This document shows positions 7,250 to 16,663 of a stretch of 64,000 nucleotides of DNA, in pieces. The notes beneath the pieces were generated by a model. It was not told the DNA's origin, ran no database searches, and saw only the letters and a program-made list of their open reading frames with translations. How positions within the stretch are numbered: position 1 is the first letter of the stretch; the number at the start of each line of letters is the position of its first letter. Origin of the DNA: Blastocatellia bacterium (GTDB lineage Bacteria; Acidobacteriota; Blastocatellia; Chloracidobacteriales; JADJPF01). The DNA lies in contig JADJPF010000022.1 in NCBI GenBank assembly GCA_016713405.1, forward strand, positions 62,001 to 126,000, written 5' to 3'. The position numbers and the translations under genes are program-made.

Positions 7250-9580
7250 ATGGAAATAAGCGGGCCAAAAATAAACAATTTCGTTAATTTAGATAGCGAG
7301 TTACTAGAAACTGGTACATCTACCAAAGCAAATCAAACAGAAAATGTTTTACCTATTGGTGTAGAAGTTAAAAAATTTTCTCCTAATGGTGAAGGAAAAA
7401 ATAAGTTTGATTCTTCATTATCAGACAGTGATAGTCCTACTAATATTGGAGCATCTGCTAGTAGTTTAGCAAAAGTATCTGAAGAATTACTTGTTAGTGG
7501 AAACTTTAAGTTGTCTTTAGATAAGAAAAAATCAGGTGAGTTTCCTAAGTTTAACAATGGTAATGATTCCCAATTTCCACCAGGACAGCTAAAATCTCAT
7601 GGTAATAAACATAAACCTGATTTTCCTTCTAATCCTTTAGAAGTAAAAGACAAAGTACCAAATAATACCCCAAATAATTCCAATAATAGTCCTTTGCCTA
7701 ATCCCTCTTTACCGCCACCTATTGTTAGACCAAAGGCTAACGAATTGCCTCAAATTAATCAAAATAATTCTGCTAAAAATAATTCCAGTAACTCATTAGA
7801 AACTAATTTTAATCAATCAAATTTACAACAAACTCTTAATCAACAAACCGTAGAAAAACAAATACTTAAAACAGAAAATAAACTAGATAAAGTATTTAAT
7901 AAAGATTTAGATAATGATCTAACTAGAAATCCTCGTGCAGACAAAGCACCTCCATCTAAATCAAATAAACATGCAGAAAACTCATCTGCAAATTCTCCAA
8001 CTTCTATTGACGAATCAGAAAATACTTTAGAAATAGAAATTACCCAATCACTAGAAGTAGAACAAGATGTAGAAAATAGCTTAGGTAAAACAGATGAATT
8101 TCCAATTGATAATGAGCCTGTAGATGTAGACCCAAATCAATCTGCTCGCATAGGTAAAGGTAGAGGTAAAGATAACTCTGCTGATGTAGTCTTTAATAAT
8201 ATAGATGTTTTAGGAGATTCTGATAGCTTAGATAACCCTATCAATAACAATGACTTACTAGATAATGCTTTAAATGCAGCAGTAGGAAAATTTGCTGGTA
8301 AAAATAGCTCTATCCTTACAAATACAATACCTAATCCTGAAATTTTGGACACAGAAAATCTTGACCTAAATAATCCTGAAGTTATAAATAATCCAAACAA
8401 ATTTGTAGGTTCAAAACAAATTCTTACTAACCTTCCCTCTAGTCCTGCTTTATCTAATCCAACAATTCCAACAGATAAAGCAGATGTAAATATCACTAAT
8501 CAAACTTCCCATGCTTCACTCTTAAGTAAGTCTTCCTTTTTAGCACAACAATCAAAAACAACTGACCCAAATAGCATTGCTAATTTAATTGCTACCAGCA
8601 ATACTAAAGTCCTTATGATTCCTGTTGGTCAAAGCCTTGAGCAAGTAGCTTCAGAACTAGGAATGAATGTATTTGATTTACTAAAAGCTAATCCTCAACT
8701 GCTAAAAGATCCTCTGCTCTTTGCTGGTCAAAAACTTAAAGTACCTAATCCACAAGACGGCGTTAACTTAACTAATAATTTAACTAATTTAGCTAATTCA
8801 AATAATAGTTTAACTAACGGCCAACAATCTTTAACTAATCAAGTAAACTCACTTGCTAACCAATTATCAGCAAGTCCACTGAAGCAAAAACAATTACAAC
8901 TTGACCCAACAAAAGCTAATTTAGGCTCAATTGCTAATGCACAAGTAGAAATAGCTAAAGCTAATAGCAATCTTCCTCATCAAGGACATTTACGAGTAGC
9001 AGAAACTGAACGCGGCATTAGTGGTATTGATCGAGCAAGTGAAAAAACTACTCCAACGGTTAAACAAAATGAAAATTTTGCTCCTACATTTGGTGTTTTT
9101 GCTAACCGGGACATAGAAGAAGAATATGTAGAAAATCGGCCTCAATCTAAAAGAAAACTTAATCTACCTGAGCCTTTTGATGAATGGGCAGATCATATTT
9201 ATTCAGCAGCCGACAAATATGATTTAGAACCATCTTTAATTGCTGCAATAATTTGGTGTGAAAGTGCGGGTAGAAACATTATAAGTGGTCATAGTCATGG
9301 CTTAATGCAAATAGATGCACGTCGTTACGATACTTGGTTAAAACTTAATGAAGATGGCTTAAATCCTGCTACCAATATTGATTTTGGAGTCTCCATTTTA
9401 CGTAAAAATATAGATTATTTCGGTAAAACTGCTAGTGGCATTGCTGCTTATAATTGTGGAATAGATCTAGTAGAAGAAGCCATTATTTTAGGTAAAGGTG
9501 TAGATTATTTTACTAGCGATAAAAATTATTCCTTTAGAGTATTAACACAACAAGATTATTTCCGTCGTTTTTTTGATTAA
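7250..9580 (+). CDS. LysM and lytic transglycosylase-like protein with long disordered N-terminus
   Basis: This 776-residue protein begins with about 430 residues of Asn/Ser/Pro-rich low-complexity sequence. A LysM-like peptidoglycan-binding module follows at about 452-497 (IPVGQSLEQVA through GQKLKVP). The C-terminus is an SLT/lysozyme-like domain at about 640-776, with the probable catalytic glutamate in IIWCESAG, then GLMQID and AAYNCG. It should cleave peptidoglycan. No Sec or Tat signal is visible, which is odd for a wall enzyme and implies another export route or a later start. The next gene starts 8 bp downstream, suggesting co-transcription. Confidence 0.82.
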   Translation: MEISGPKINNFVNLDSELLETGTSTKANQTENVLPIGVEVKKFSPNGEGKNKFDSSLSDSDSPTNIGASASSLAKVSEELLVSGNFKLSLDKKKSGEFPKFNNGNDSQFPPGQLKSHGNKHKPDFPSNPLEVKDKVPNNTPNNSNNSPLPNPSLPPPIVRPKANELPQINQNNSAKNNSSNSLETNFNQSNLQQTLNQQTVEKQILKTENKLDKVFNKDLDNDLTRNPRADKAPPSKSNKHAENSSANSPTSIDESENTLEIEITQSLEVEQDVENSLGKTDEFPIDNEPVDVDPNQSARIGKGRGKDNSADVVFNNIDVLGDSDSLDNPINNNDLLDNALNAAVGKFAGKNSSILTNTIPNPEILDTENLDLNNPEVINNPNKFVGSKQILTNLPSSPALSNPTIPTDKADVNITNQTSHASLLSKSSFLAQQSKTTDPNSIANLIATSNTKVLMIPVGQSLEQVASELGMNVFDLLKANPQLLKDPLLFAGQKLKVPNPQDGVNLTNNLTNLANSNNSLTNGQQSLTNQVNSLANQLSASPLKQKQLQLDPTKANLGSIANAQVEIAKANSNLPHQGHLRVAETERGISGIDRASEKTTPTVKQNENFAPTFGVFANRDIEEEYVENRPQSKRKLNLPEPFDEWADHIYSAADKYDLEPSLIAAIIWCESAGRNIISGHSHGLMQIDARRYDTWLKLNEDGLNPATNIDFGVSILRKNIDYFGKTASGIAAYNCGIDLVEEAIILGKGVDYFTSDKNYSFRVLTQQDYFRRFFD

Positions 9581-9588
9581 TTTGATTA

Positions 9589-10704
9589 ATGAGAAACTCT
9601 TATTTATCTGTTTTAGTAAAAATTCTCTTTGTTTTAATAGCATTGTTTACTCTTGCTTTTGCTAAACCTTTAGATTCTTTAGATTTTTGGCAATTACAGC
9701 AAAGTAATTCTAAAGCAAATTTACGTGGCTTAAGTATTGTTAGCAGTAAAGTAGTATGGGCAAGCGGTAGCCAAGGAGACTGCCTAAAAACCATTGATGC
9801 TGGCAAAACTTGGACAAGCATTTCCATTCCCGAAACACAAGACCTAGATTTTAGAGATTTACAAGCCTTCGATGAAAACACAGTTTGCTTGCTAAGTATT
9901 GGTGAAGGCGAAAAGTCAAGAATTTATAAAACCTCTGATAGCGGAAAAACTTGGAAATTAGTCTATAAGAACACAAATCCAAAGGCTTTTTTTGATGCTC
10001 TAGCCTTTTGGGATGAAAAACACGGGATTGCTTTTAGTGACCCTGTTGACGGGCATTTTCTAATCATTACAACTAGTGATGGTGGAGAAACTTGGCAAGA
10101 AATCCCTCAAAAAAACATTCCTCCTGCCCTAGATGGAGAGTCTGCTTTTGCTGCAAGTGGTAGTTGTATTACCGTTTTTGGAAAAACTAACGCTTGGATT
10201 GGCACAGGTGGCACTCAAGCACGTGTTTTTCGCTCAACAAATCGTGGAAAAACTTGGGAAGTCTCTAACACCCCTATAATTAGCGGTAGCAGTTCTACAG
10301 GAATTTTTTCTCTTGCTTTCAAAGACGCTAAAATGGGTGTCGCGGTTGGAGGAGACTTTCAAAACCCAGCAGAAACTAAAAAAACGGCTGCTTATACGAC
10401 TGATGGCGGCAAGACATGGCAGTTAGTTAAACAAACTTCAAAAAGTAATATTTCTCCTCTTCCAAATGGCTATCGCTCAAGTGTTGCTTATTTACCTACT
10501 AATAAAAATCTTCTTTTAACAGTTGGACTAAATGGAACAGATTATTCTTTAGATGGTGGACGAAGTTGGAAAATGGCTAACTCAGAGGGTTTTAATACAT
10601 TTGCTTGTCAAGCTTTAGAATGCTGGGCAATTGGAGCAAATGGAAAAATAGCAAAACTTGAAGCTAAAAAACTTCTGCAACAAGTTTCTACAACGAGTAA
10701 ATAA
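9589..10704 (+). CDS. Exported BNR/Asp-box (YCF48-like) repeat protein
   Basis: The 371-residue protein starts with a Sec signal peptide (about residues 1-25). It carries a beta-propeller made of Asp-box repeats: DAGKTW, DSGKTW, DGGETW, NRGKTW, DGGKTW and DGGRSW. The family includes the photosystem II assembly factor Ycf48 and many exported 'oxidoreductase-like' proteins of unknown role. Here a photosynthetic role is not implied. It is the second gene after the transglycosylase (8-bp gap), so an envelope function is plausible. Confidence 0.85.
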   Translation: MRNSYLSVLVKILFVLIALFTLAFAKPLDSLDFWQLQQSNSKANLRGLSIVSSKVVWASGSQGDCLKTIDAGKTWTSISIPETQDLDFRDLQAFDENTVCLLSIGEGEKSRIYKTSDSGKTWKLVYKNTNPKAFFDALAFWDEKHGIAFSDPVDGHFLIITTSDGGETWQEIPQKNIPPALDGESAFAASGSCITVFGKTNAWIGTGGTQARVFRSTNRGKTWEVSNTPIISGSSSTGIFSLAFKDAKMGVAVGGDFQNPAETKKTAAYTTDGGKTWQLVKQTSKSNISPLPNGYRSSVAYLPTNKNLLLTVGLNGTDYSLDGGRSWKMANSEGFNTFACQALECWAIGANGKIAKLEAKKLLQQVSTTSK

Positions 10705-10733
10705 AGTCTATAGAAAAATTCAAGTCCCAAAAA

Positions 10734-10775
10734 TTTAACATTTTTTAATAAATGTTAAACAATCTGTCTTTTTTT
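10734..10775 (+). terminator. Probable terminator after BNR-repeat gene
   Basis: A 10-bp perfect hairpin (10734-10743 with 10750-10759) is followed a few bases later by a run of seven T. It is weak (AT-only) but correctly placed. The rest of the gap to 10991 holds the promoter of the next gene; no other gene is seen in it. Confidence 0.5.
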
Positions 10776-10991
10776 GAATAAACTGCTTGGTAAAACTTAC
10801 CTATACTATTAAACAAATTCCCACAACACGTTATTTTACTATTAAATAGCCCAGAATAATTTAAGCTAAAGTTTTTGGCACGTAGGTTGCTATCACAAAA
10901 TGCGTAAAAATAAACAACATATAGCTTAACTAATGTTACGTAGCTATATAAACCTACATTGAACTAAATAGAAAATAACTGGAGGTAAAAT

Positions 10992-11357
10992 ATGAAAAAC
11001 CCTTTTAATTATTGTTTTTTAGTTATCGCCCTAGTGTTTGCGTTTAGTGTTCCTTCTTTTGCACTTGAAAAAGCCAGAACTATTAATATTTCAAAGGATT
11101 TAATAGTAAATGGCACTTTAGTAAAAAAAGGTGAATATAAAGTTAAATTTGACAGTCAAACAAATGAAGTTTGGATTTTAGATGGTAAGAAAATGGTGGC
11201 TAAATCTCCTGCTAAAATAGTAGAAAGAGATTTTAAGGCTAGAACATCTGAATTAAGAATCTCAGAGGAAACAGGAAGTAGTATTCTTAAAGGTATTACT
11301 TTTCCTGGAGAAACTAGAACTATAGTCTTAGAAAATGATGCACCTGCTAACCCTTAA
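10992..11357 (+). CDS. Small secreted protein, NGTLVKKGxYKV family
   Basis: This 121-residue protein has a Sec signal peptide (residues 1-24, cleaved after SFA) and a short mature beta-rich domain containing VNGTLVKKGEYKVKFD and ETRTIVLEN. It starts after a good SD (TGGAGG). Paralogues are at 11423-11701 (very close) and 22009-22386 (more distant). I recall such proteins as frequent in Acidobacteriota but with no known function. The VNGT-x-V-KxGxY core suggests a fixed beta-hairpin. Confidence 0.75.
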   Translation: MKNPFNYCFLVIALVFAFSVPSFALEKARTINISKDLIVNGTLVKKGEYKVKFDSQTNEVWILDGKKMVAKSPAKIVERDFKARTSELRISEETGSSILKGITFPGETRTIVLENDAPANP

Positions 11358-11360
11358 TCT

Positions 11361-11391
11361 TCAAGCTATTTACTTTGAGTAAATAGCTTGA
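11361..11391. repeat. Perfect 14-bp hairpin between the two paralogues
   Basis: 14-bp arms (11361-11374 and 11378-11391) flank a three-base loop directly after the stop codon. There is no U-tract, so it may be an attenuating or RNA-stabilising hairpin between the two paralogous genes rather than a full terminator. A related hairpin with the same AGTAAATAG arm follows the third paralogue at 22406-22448. Confidence 0.6.
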
Positions 11392-11422
11392 AATAACTAA
11401 ACAAATATAGCTAGAGGTAAAT

Positions 11423-11701
11423 ATGAAAACAACTTTAGATTTAATGGTAAATGGCACTTTAGTAAAAAAAGGTGAGTACAAAGTTAAATTTGACAGTCAA
11501 ACAAATGAACTTTGGATTTTAGATGGTAAGAAAATGGTGGCTAAATCTCCTGCTAAAATAGTAGAAAGAAATTTTAAGGCTAGAACATCTGAAATAAGAA
11601 TTTCAAAAGAAACAGGAAGTTGGATTCTTAAAGATATTACTCTTCCTGGAGAAACTAGAACTATAGTTTTAGAAAATAACATACCTGCTAACCCACAATA
11701 A
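11423..11701 (+). CDS. NGTLVKKG-family paralogue lacking a signal peptide
   Basis: This 92-residue protein is about 80-85% identical to the mature part of 10992-11357 but starts MKTTLDLMVNGT, with no signal peptide. The SD region and ATGAAA start resemble those of its neighbour. It therefore looks like a tandem duplicate in which about 30 codons after the start were deleted. It would remain in the cytoplasm unless translation starts elsewhere, and no upstream in-frame hydrophobic segment is seen. It could be a decaying copy, although the reading frame and core motif are intact. Confidence 0.6.
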   Translation: MKTTLDLMVNGTLVKKGEYKVKFDSQTNELWILDGKKMVAKSPAKIVERNFKARTSEIRISKETGSWILKDITLPGETRTIVLENNIPANPQ

Positions 11702-11711
11702 CAATTTGTAA

Positions 11712-11753
11712 GTGTTTTGATAGTTCAATACATATATTGAACTATCAAAACAC
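11712..11753. terminator. Perfect 18-bp hairpin after the truncated paralogue
   Basis: 18-bp arms (11712-11729 and 11736-11753) pair perfectly around a six-base loop, 10 bp after the stop. It is the likely transcript end between this gene and isocitrate dehydrogenase, though no U-run follows. Confidence 0.6.
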
Positions 11754-11805
11754 AACGTCTAAAACCTCTTTATAAATAAATTTACTACTTTTGAGGAGAA
11801 AACAA

Positions 11806-13248
11806 ATGTCTTATAGACCAAGAATCACTGTTGCTAAAGGCGATGGTATTGGCCCAGAAATCACTGATGCAACATTGCGAATTATACGAGCAGCAAAAAC
11901 ACCTTTAGATTATGATTTTATTGATATAGGCGAAAAACTTTACTCAAGAGGAGTGTTATCTGGTATATCACCTAATGATTGGCAAATAATTAGAGAAAAT
12001 AAAGTTTTGTTAAAAGGGCCTATAACAACTCCTCAAGGTGGTGGATACAAAAGCTTAAATGTCACTATTCGTAAAGCTATTGGGTTATTTGCTAATGTAA
12101 GACAGTGTAAATCTTATACTCCTTTTGTTCCTTCAGCTTATCCTGGGTTAAATATGATAATAATCCGAGAAAATGAAGAAGATCTTTATGCTGGTATAGA
12201 ACATCAACAAACACAAGAAGTTACACAAGTCTTAAAATTAATTACACGCCCTGGGTCAGAAAGTATTATTCGCTATGCCTTTGAATATGCTAAAGCATAT
12301 GGTCGCAAAAAAGTAACTTGTATGACTAAAGATAATATTATGAAAGTTACTGATGGACTATTTCATAAAATTTTTAATCAAGTTGCTAGTGAATACCCTG
12401 AAATAGAAAGTAACCACCAAATTATTGATATAGGTGCAGCTAGAGTTGCCGCACAACCTGAGAGTTTAGATGTTATAGTTACACTCAATCTTTACGGAGA
12501 TATCCTTTCTGACATTGCAGCCCAAGTTGCTGGATCAGTTGGTTTAGCTGGTTCAGCTAATATAGGTCGTGATGGAGCAATGTTTGAAGCAATACATGGT
12601 TCGGCACCTGATATAGCAGGCAAAGGTATTGCTAACCCATCAGGATTAATTGTTGCTGCAACACAAATGTTAGTTCATATTGGACTAGGCGAATATGCAG
12701 AAAAAATAAAAAATGCTTGGTTATGCACTTTGGAAGATGGCATACATCCAGCAGATATCTACAAATTAGGATTAAGTAAAAGATTAGTTGGAACAGAAGA
12801 ATTTTCTGATGCTGTAATCGAAAGGTTAGATAAGAAACCTCGTTACTTAGAGCCTGTTAGCTATAAAGCTACAAAAATAAACTTTACTCTTAAACCTATT
12901 ACAAAACAAAAGAAAGAACTTGTAGGAGTAGATGTATTTTTAGATTGGGATAAAGAAAACCGTGATCCAAATTTTTTAGGTAAACATTTGGAACAAACAT
13001 CAGAACTAGGATTTAAGTTAAAAATTATTACTAATCGTGGGGTAAAAGTTTATCCAGATGGATTTCCAGAAACTTTTTGCACCGATCATTGGCGTTGTCG
13101 CTTTGTTTCACAAAAACCAACCACTTCTTTTGAAGAAATATTGTTGCTACTAAAATCAATTAACCAAATGGGATTTGAAGTAATTAAAACTGAACATTTG
13201 TATAACTATGATGGGGAAAGAGGCTATTCACTAGGTCAGGGCGAATAA
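11806..13248 (+). CDS. icd: Isocitrate dehydrogenase, Thermus-type with C-terminal extension
   Basis: This enzyme oxidatively decarboxylates isocitrate to 2-oxoglutarate in the TCA cycle. The dehydrogenase core shows GDGIGPEI, KGPITTPQGGGYKSLN, RENEEDLYAGIEH, the metal-binding NLYGDILSD and GSAPDIAGKGIANP. A C-terminal domain of about 130 residues (GVDVFLDW...YNYDGERGYSLGQ) matches the extension known from Thermus thermophilus IDH, and the 480-residue length fits. I chose ATG 11806 because GAGGAG lies 7 nt before it; a TTG at 11791 is inside that SD. The cofactor (NADP or NAD) cannot be decided safely. It is a single gene. Confidence 0.9.
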   Translation: MSYRPRITVAKGDGIGPEITDATLRIIRAAKTPLDYDFIDIGEKLYSRGVLSGISPNDWQIIRENKVLLKGPITTPQGGGYKSLNVTIRKAIGLFANVRQCKSYTPFVPSAYPGLNMIIIRENEEDLYAGIEHQQTQEVTQVLKLITRPGSESIIRYAFEYAKAYGRKKVTCMTKDNIMKVTDGLFHKIFNQVASEYPEIESNHQIIDIGAARVAAQPESLDVIVTLNLYGDILSDIAAQVAGSVGLAGSANIGRDGAMFEAIHGSAPDIAGKGIANPSGLIVAATQMLVHIGLGEYAEKIKNAWLCTLEDGIHPADIYKLGLSKRLVGTEEFSDAVIERLDKKPRYLEPVSYKATKINFTLKPITKQKKELVGVDVFLDWDKENRDPNFLGKHLEQTSELGFKLKIITNRGVKVYPDGFPETFCTDHWRCRFVSQKPTTSFEEILLLLKSINQMGFEVIKTEHLYNYDGERGYSLGQGE

Positions 13249-13299
13249 TTAATTTAAAGAATGAAAATTTATCTTTGTGCAAATATTTGTTTGGGTTAG

Positions 13300-13333
13300 G
13301 TTTAGAGTTATAGCAATGACTATAACTCTAAAC
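13300..13333. terminator. Bidirectional terminator between convergent genes
   Basis: 14-bp arms (13300-13313 and 13320-13333) surround a six-base loop between the convergent icd and OmpA/VWA genes. T-rich sequence follows on the plus strand. Confidence 0.75.
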
Positions 13334-13369
13334 TTATTTTGGTAGAAAAACTATCGTATCTTTAGAAGA

Positions 13370-15772
13370 TTAAGGTCTGACCCGAATAATTTCATAATCT
13401 ACTTTTCGTTGTTCAACATTAAAACGTCCATCACGTCTATTTATTCTTACTTTAATAGTGTGTAGTCCGTCTGATGCTGGGTCTGGGTAGTAGTAAAGAA
13501 TATATTGGCTACGTAGTTCTTTGGTGATTTCATCAAATGGCACATCAATATCAGGACGATTTTCTCTTAAGTCAGTTAAGAAATAACGTCCGCCTGTGCT
13601 TTCACAAAGTTGGCGCATTTCTCTTTCTTTAACATCTGTAAAACCATCTCTGCCTTGACCTTTGATACCAATGACATAGACATTTACTTGAGCAAGTCTA
13701 GCAGCAGCAATAGCTTGTTTAAGGCTTGCACGGCTAGTTGTGTCTTCGCCATCGGTTAGTAAAATAATTACTCGGCGTTTATTTTCGCTAGAATTTAGTC
13801 TTGCAGCCAAATCTCTTACTGTATCATAAAGACTTGTTCCGCTATCGGTTGCTTCAACTTCTACAGCAGCATTAACCGCGATTGGTGTTTGATAGCGAAT
13901 TTGGTCAATTGCTTGAGCAATTAGGTTTTGATCGCCTGTAAAGTTTTGTAGCACACTCTTACGGTGACTAAACGAAACTACCGCAGTTCTATCACCATTT
14001 CGCATAAACTGATTGATAAAATCCCGGGCGGCTTGACGTTGGCTTTCTAAGCTATATTGTTGGCTACCACTTACATCAGCAACTAAAGCAATACTTATTG
14101 CTGTATTTGGATTAACTGATTGTGTTGTAGTAGTTTGATCAAAGACATCTTTATCAAAATATTCTATTGCCTGTACTCGTCCATTATCTTCTACTACTAC
14201 ATCTTCTTTTCTAAGATCTGTTACATAAGAATTATTATCAGACCTAGTAACAATGATTGGAACGCTAACAAGTTCTGTATCAGTAATATCACGAACAACT
14301 TCTGGATCTACTGGAGAAAGTGAAGGTTTAGCAGGTGGTGTAGGAATTGGTTTAGGTTGATTATTACAGAAAGGTAGCGAACTATTAGCAGAAGTACGGA
14401 TTTTTACATCTACACGTCGATTTTGTGCTTCTGCTGTATTATCAGGAGTATTTACAGGTAGAAAATTAGGATCTTCACCTCGACCAACAACTATATCTGA
14501 AAGTTGGTCTAAGAGTTGCTGACGTTGTGCTTTTGTATCTGGTTCTTCTTGTAAATCTCTGATTTTGCTTTTCTTAGGTGCTTTTTGATTAGCTACTCGT
14601 TGAGTTTCTGATAAATAATTAGGAAACTCCCCATTTAGTAGACGATTAGCTAACTGTAAGATTTGCAAATAGTTATTATAAACTGGATCGTTTGGCTCCA
14701 TCGTTTGAAGGCGATAAGCAAAAAATAGACGCATTATTTCTAAAGCTCTTTGCTCAGATAGCCATTTATTATACTCATCACCATCAACCGTATCTGTATA
14801 GCCAATAAATTGAAACTGAGCGTCTTTGTAAAGCACTTGCAGAAGCATTGCTAATTGTGCCATGACTGGACGAGGATCTTTTTGTCTTTGAATTAACAAA
14901 ATATCTGCATCAATTTGAGCTAATCTGTTAGGGTCGCTAGTAGTTCTTCGCTCTTGTCTAAGGGCGGCTTCCCTAGCAATTAATTCAAAGGATGTTGCTT
15001 CATTGAGGGCTTGACCTCTTTCTAAAGAATATTCGCCGGTTGGGAATAAAATATCAGATTTAAGCCTAATAATTTGGTCTTGGCCTTGGGTTGTGATGTC
15101 GCCAACTTGTTGAATTACTCTAGTTAGCTCGTCACAAATTTGTTGAAGGTCACGAGTTAGACGGCGGTTCTCAACCTCTAATTTACGTGCATATTCTTCA
15201 TATTGAGTAATATAGGCTTCTTGCTCTTTGATATGTTTATTTAGTCGCTCAATTTCTTTAATTAAAGTTTCCTTATCGCTACCAAGTCTTAGTAAATCAC
15301 CTCGACGACCGCGAATTTCCGCGCCTAAATCGTCAATCAAGTTAGTTAGGATATCTTTTTCTGTTTCAATTCGAGTTAGAGCAATACGACTAGCAGCAAC
15401 ATTAGCATAAGCTTGAGCAGCAGCAGCAAATTGAGCAGCAATCCTAGCTTTTTCAATTACAGGCAAAATTCTTTCTTCACGCTCTTCTTTTTCAATAATA
15501 TTTCTTGCTTGTTGTTGTGCAAAACGGTAAGCGTCTTCTGCTTCTTGCAAAGATTGTTTAGCACGTACTTCTTCAAAAAGAGGTAGTCTTAAACGTTCTT
15601 TTAACTCTATCTCCATTTGTTGTCTAATTAAAGTTGCCGCTTGTGGATTAAGTAGTTCTGCGGCTTCACTAATCACTGGGTCTGAATATAAAAGTCGGCT
15701 TTCTTCAGCCGTGTTAAGCTCAACACGTGCTATAGCTAGTGCCATCAAAGCTTGCCGTAAATTGTTACGCAT
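13370..15772 (-). CDS. OmpA-like plus VWFA-related (acidobacterial) domain protein
   Basis: 800 residues: a helical/coiled-coil region (about 1-230), an OmpA-type peptidoglycan-binding domain with a long insert (about 230-470, starting LKSDILFPTGEYSL and ending NRRVDVKIR), a proline-rich linker, then a von Willebrand A domain (about 545-790). The VWA has the MIDAS motif DVSGS and the preceding RxxDVVVEDNG strand typical of the acidobacterial VWFA-related family. No signal peptide and no SD precede the ATG, and the frame stays open upstream to within the end of the preceding gene. It is therefore very likely the continuation of 15847-16506, separated by a -1 frameshift at an A5 run (15853-15857). 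Envelope anchoring with an adhesive or metal-dependent binding role is inferred. Confidence 0.85.
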   Translation of the reverse strand: MRNNLRQALMALAIARVELNTAEESRLLYSDPVISEAAELLNPQAATLIRQQMEIELKERLRLPLFEEVRAKQSLQEAEDAYRFAQQQARNIIEKEEREERILPVIEKARIAAQFAAAAQAYANVAASRIALTRIETEKDILTNLIDDLGAEIRGRRGDLLRLGSDKETLIKEIERLNKHIKEQEAYITQYEEYARKLEVENRRLTRDLQQICDELTRVIQQVGDITTQGQDQIIRLKSDILFPTGEYSLERGQALNEATSFELIAREAALRQERRTTSDPNRLAQIDADILLIQRQKDPRPVMAQLAMLLQVLYKDAQFQFIGYTDTVDGDEYNKWLSEQRALEIMRLFFAYRLQTMEPNDPVYNNYLQILQLANRLLNGEFPNYLSETQRVANQKAPKKSKIRDLQEEPDTKAQRQQLLDQLSDIVVGRGEDPNFLPVNTPDNTAEAQNRRVDVKIRTSANSSLPFCNNQPKPIPTPPAKPSLSPVDPEVVRDITDTELVSVPIIVTRSDNNSYVTDLRKEDVVVEDNGRVQAIEYFDKDVFDQTTTTQSVNPNTAISIALVADVSGSQQYSLESQRQAARDFINQFMRNGDRTAVVSFSHRKSVLQNFTGDQNLIAQAIDQIRYQTPIAVNAAVEVEATDSGTSLYDTVRDLAARLNSSENKRRVIILLTDGEDTTSRASLKQAIAAARLAQVNVYVIGIKGQGRDGFTDVKEREMRQLCESTGGRYFLTDLRENRPDIDVPFDEITKELRSQYILYYYPDPASDGLHTIKVRINRRDGRFNVEQRKVDYEIIRVRP

Positions 15773-15846
15773 TTGACGAACACGTTTAGTTGCTTGTCCG
15801 TCGGTTTCTGTTAGTAAAGGAGAAAAATCACCTATTTGATACTGGT

Positions 15847-16506
15847 TTAGTGTTTTTCAATTCCATCAGGAATTAAAGAAGCATTATAAGAAATAGCATC
15901 ACCAACAGCTAAACCCTTGTTGGAAGTGTCGGCTGGTTGTGAACGGCTTACATAAAGCACTTGTTTACTAGGTTTAAGCACGCTGAAATGTGGTTCAGCA
16001 GTGATCATCATACCAAAAACTGCTTCTGTAGTAGTACCATCTACATAACCAAAATCTTCTCCAAAGCCGTCTTCATAAAGTATTTCTCCAATTTTTCTAG
16101 TTACTCCATGTGGTGTTACTACCCAAAGTACATAGGTATGAAAATATGGGCCATAAAGTTTAGAAGCTCTATTAGGTAGCTCAATTTTAGTGCATAGATT
16201 ACAAACATCTACTTCAGTAAATCCACCTTTTACTTCTACTTTTACACTACCACGATTATCTTTAGTTACAGTACCATCTTTAATTTTTCCTTGTTCTGGG
16301 TCACTAAGGCTACGAAATTCTATTTTTGTTGCACCTTTACGGGAACGATATTCTACTTGTATGCCTGGCGATTCCACCCTGACAACGTTGGTTTCGCTGT
16401 TGCTAGGATTTTGCTGGACTGCTCGGCGGTTTCTACTTTGAGCTAGTACATTGGTGAATAAACACACCACTATAAAAGCACTTAGCCACAACCTGCTTTT
16501 TGGCAT
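15847..16506 (-). CDS. Signal-peptide-bearing N-terminal part of the OmpA/VWA protein
   Basis: This 219-residue protein has a Sec signal peptide (MPKSRLWLSAFIVVCLFTNVLAQS). The start at 16506 is chosen because AGGAGGGG precedes it directly; an upstream in-frame ATG at 16536 has no SD. The mature part is beta-rich with a C-rich VCNLCTK motif and no family I can name. The frame ends at TAA just after an A5 tract. Reading through with a -1 shift joins it to the open frame leading into 13370-15772 (EK-TLNQYQIGDFSPLL). It is probably one envelope protein of about 1,040 residues. Confidence 0.75.
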   Translation of the reverse strand: MPKSRLWLSAFIVVCLFTNVLAQSRNRRAVQQNPSNSETNVVRVESPGIQVEYRSRKGATKIEFRSLSDPEQGKIKDGTVTKDNRGSVKVEVKGGFTEVDVCNLCTKIELPNRASKLYGPYFHTYVLWVVTPHGVTRKIGEILYEDGFGEDFGYVDGTTTEAVFGMMITAEPHFSVLKPSKQVLYVSRSQPADTSNKGLAVGDAISYNASLIPDGIEKH

Positions 16507-16623
16507 ATCCCCTCCTTTTACATTTTTAACTTCCAATAGTGTAGTGTTGCAGAAGCCACTAAAAAGGTTGCATCCCGGACTAAATATTAATTGTTATATT
16601 TTGCAGTTATTTGGAAAGGTGGT

Positions 16624-16658
16624 TTGTAGCCTGATTTGCTTCTAAAATCAGGCTACAA
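16624..16658 (-). terminator. Hairpin downstream of the transglutaminase/TPR gene
   Basis: A 14-bp perfect stem (16624-16637 with 16645-16658) begins 6 bp beyond the stop codon at 16664. No clear U-run follows on the minus strand, so its strength as a terminator is uncertain. Confidence 0.6.
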
Positions 16659-16663
16659 GCAAA

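Noticed and set aside
9589..10704. Photosystem II assembly factor role for the YCF48-like protein
   Set aside because: The repeats match the family, but nothing else in the window supports photosynthesis; many non-photosynthetic bacteria have such propellers.
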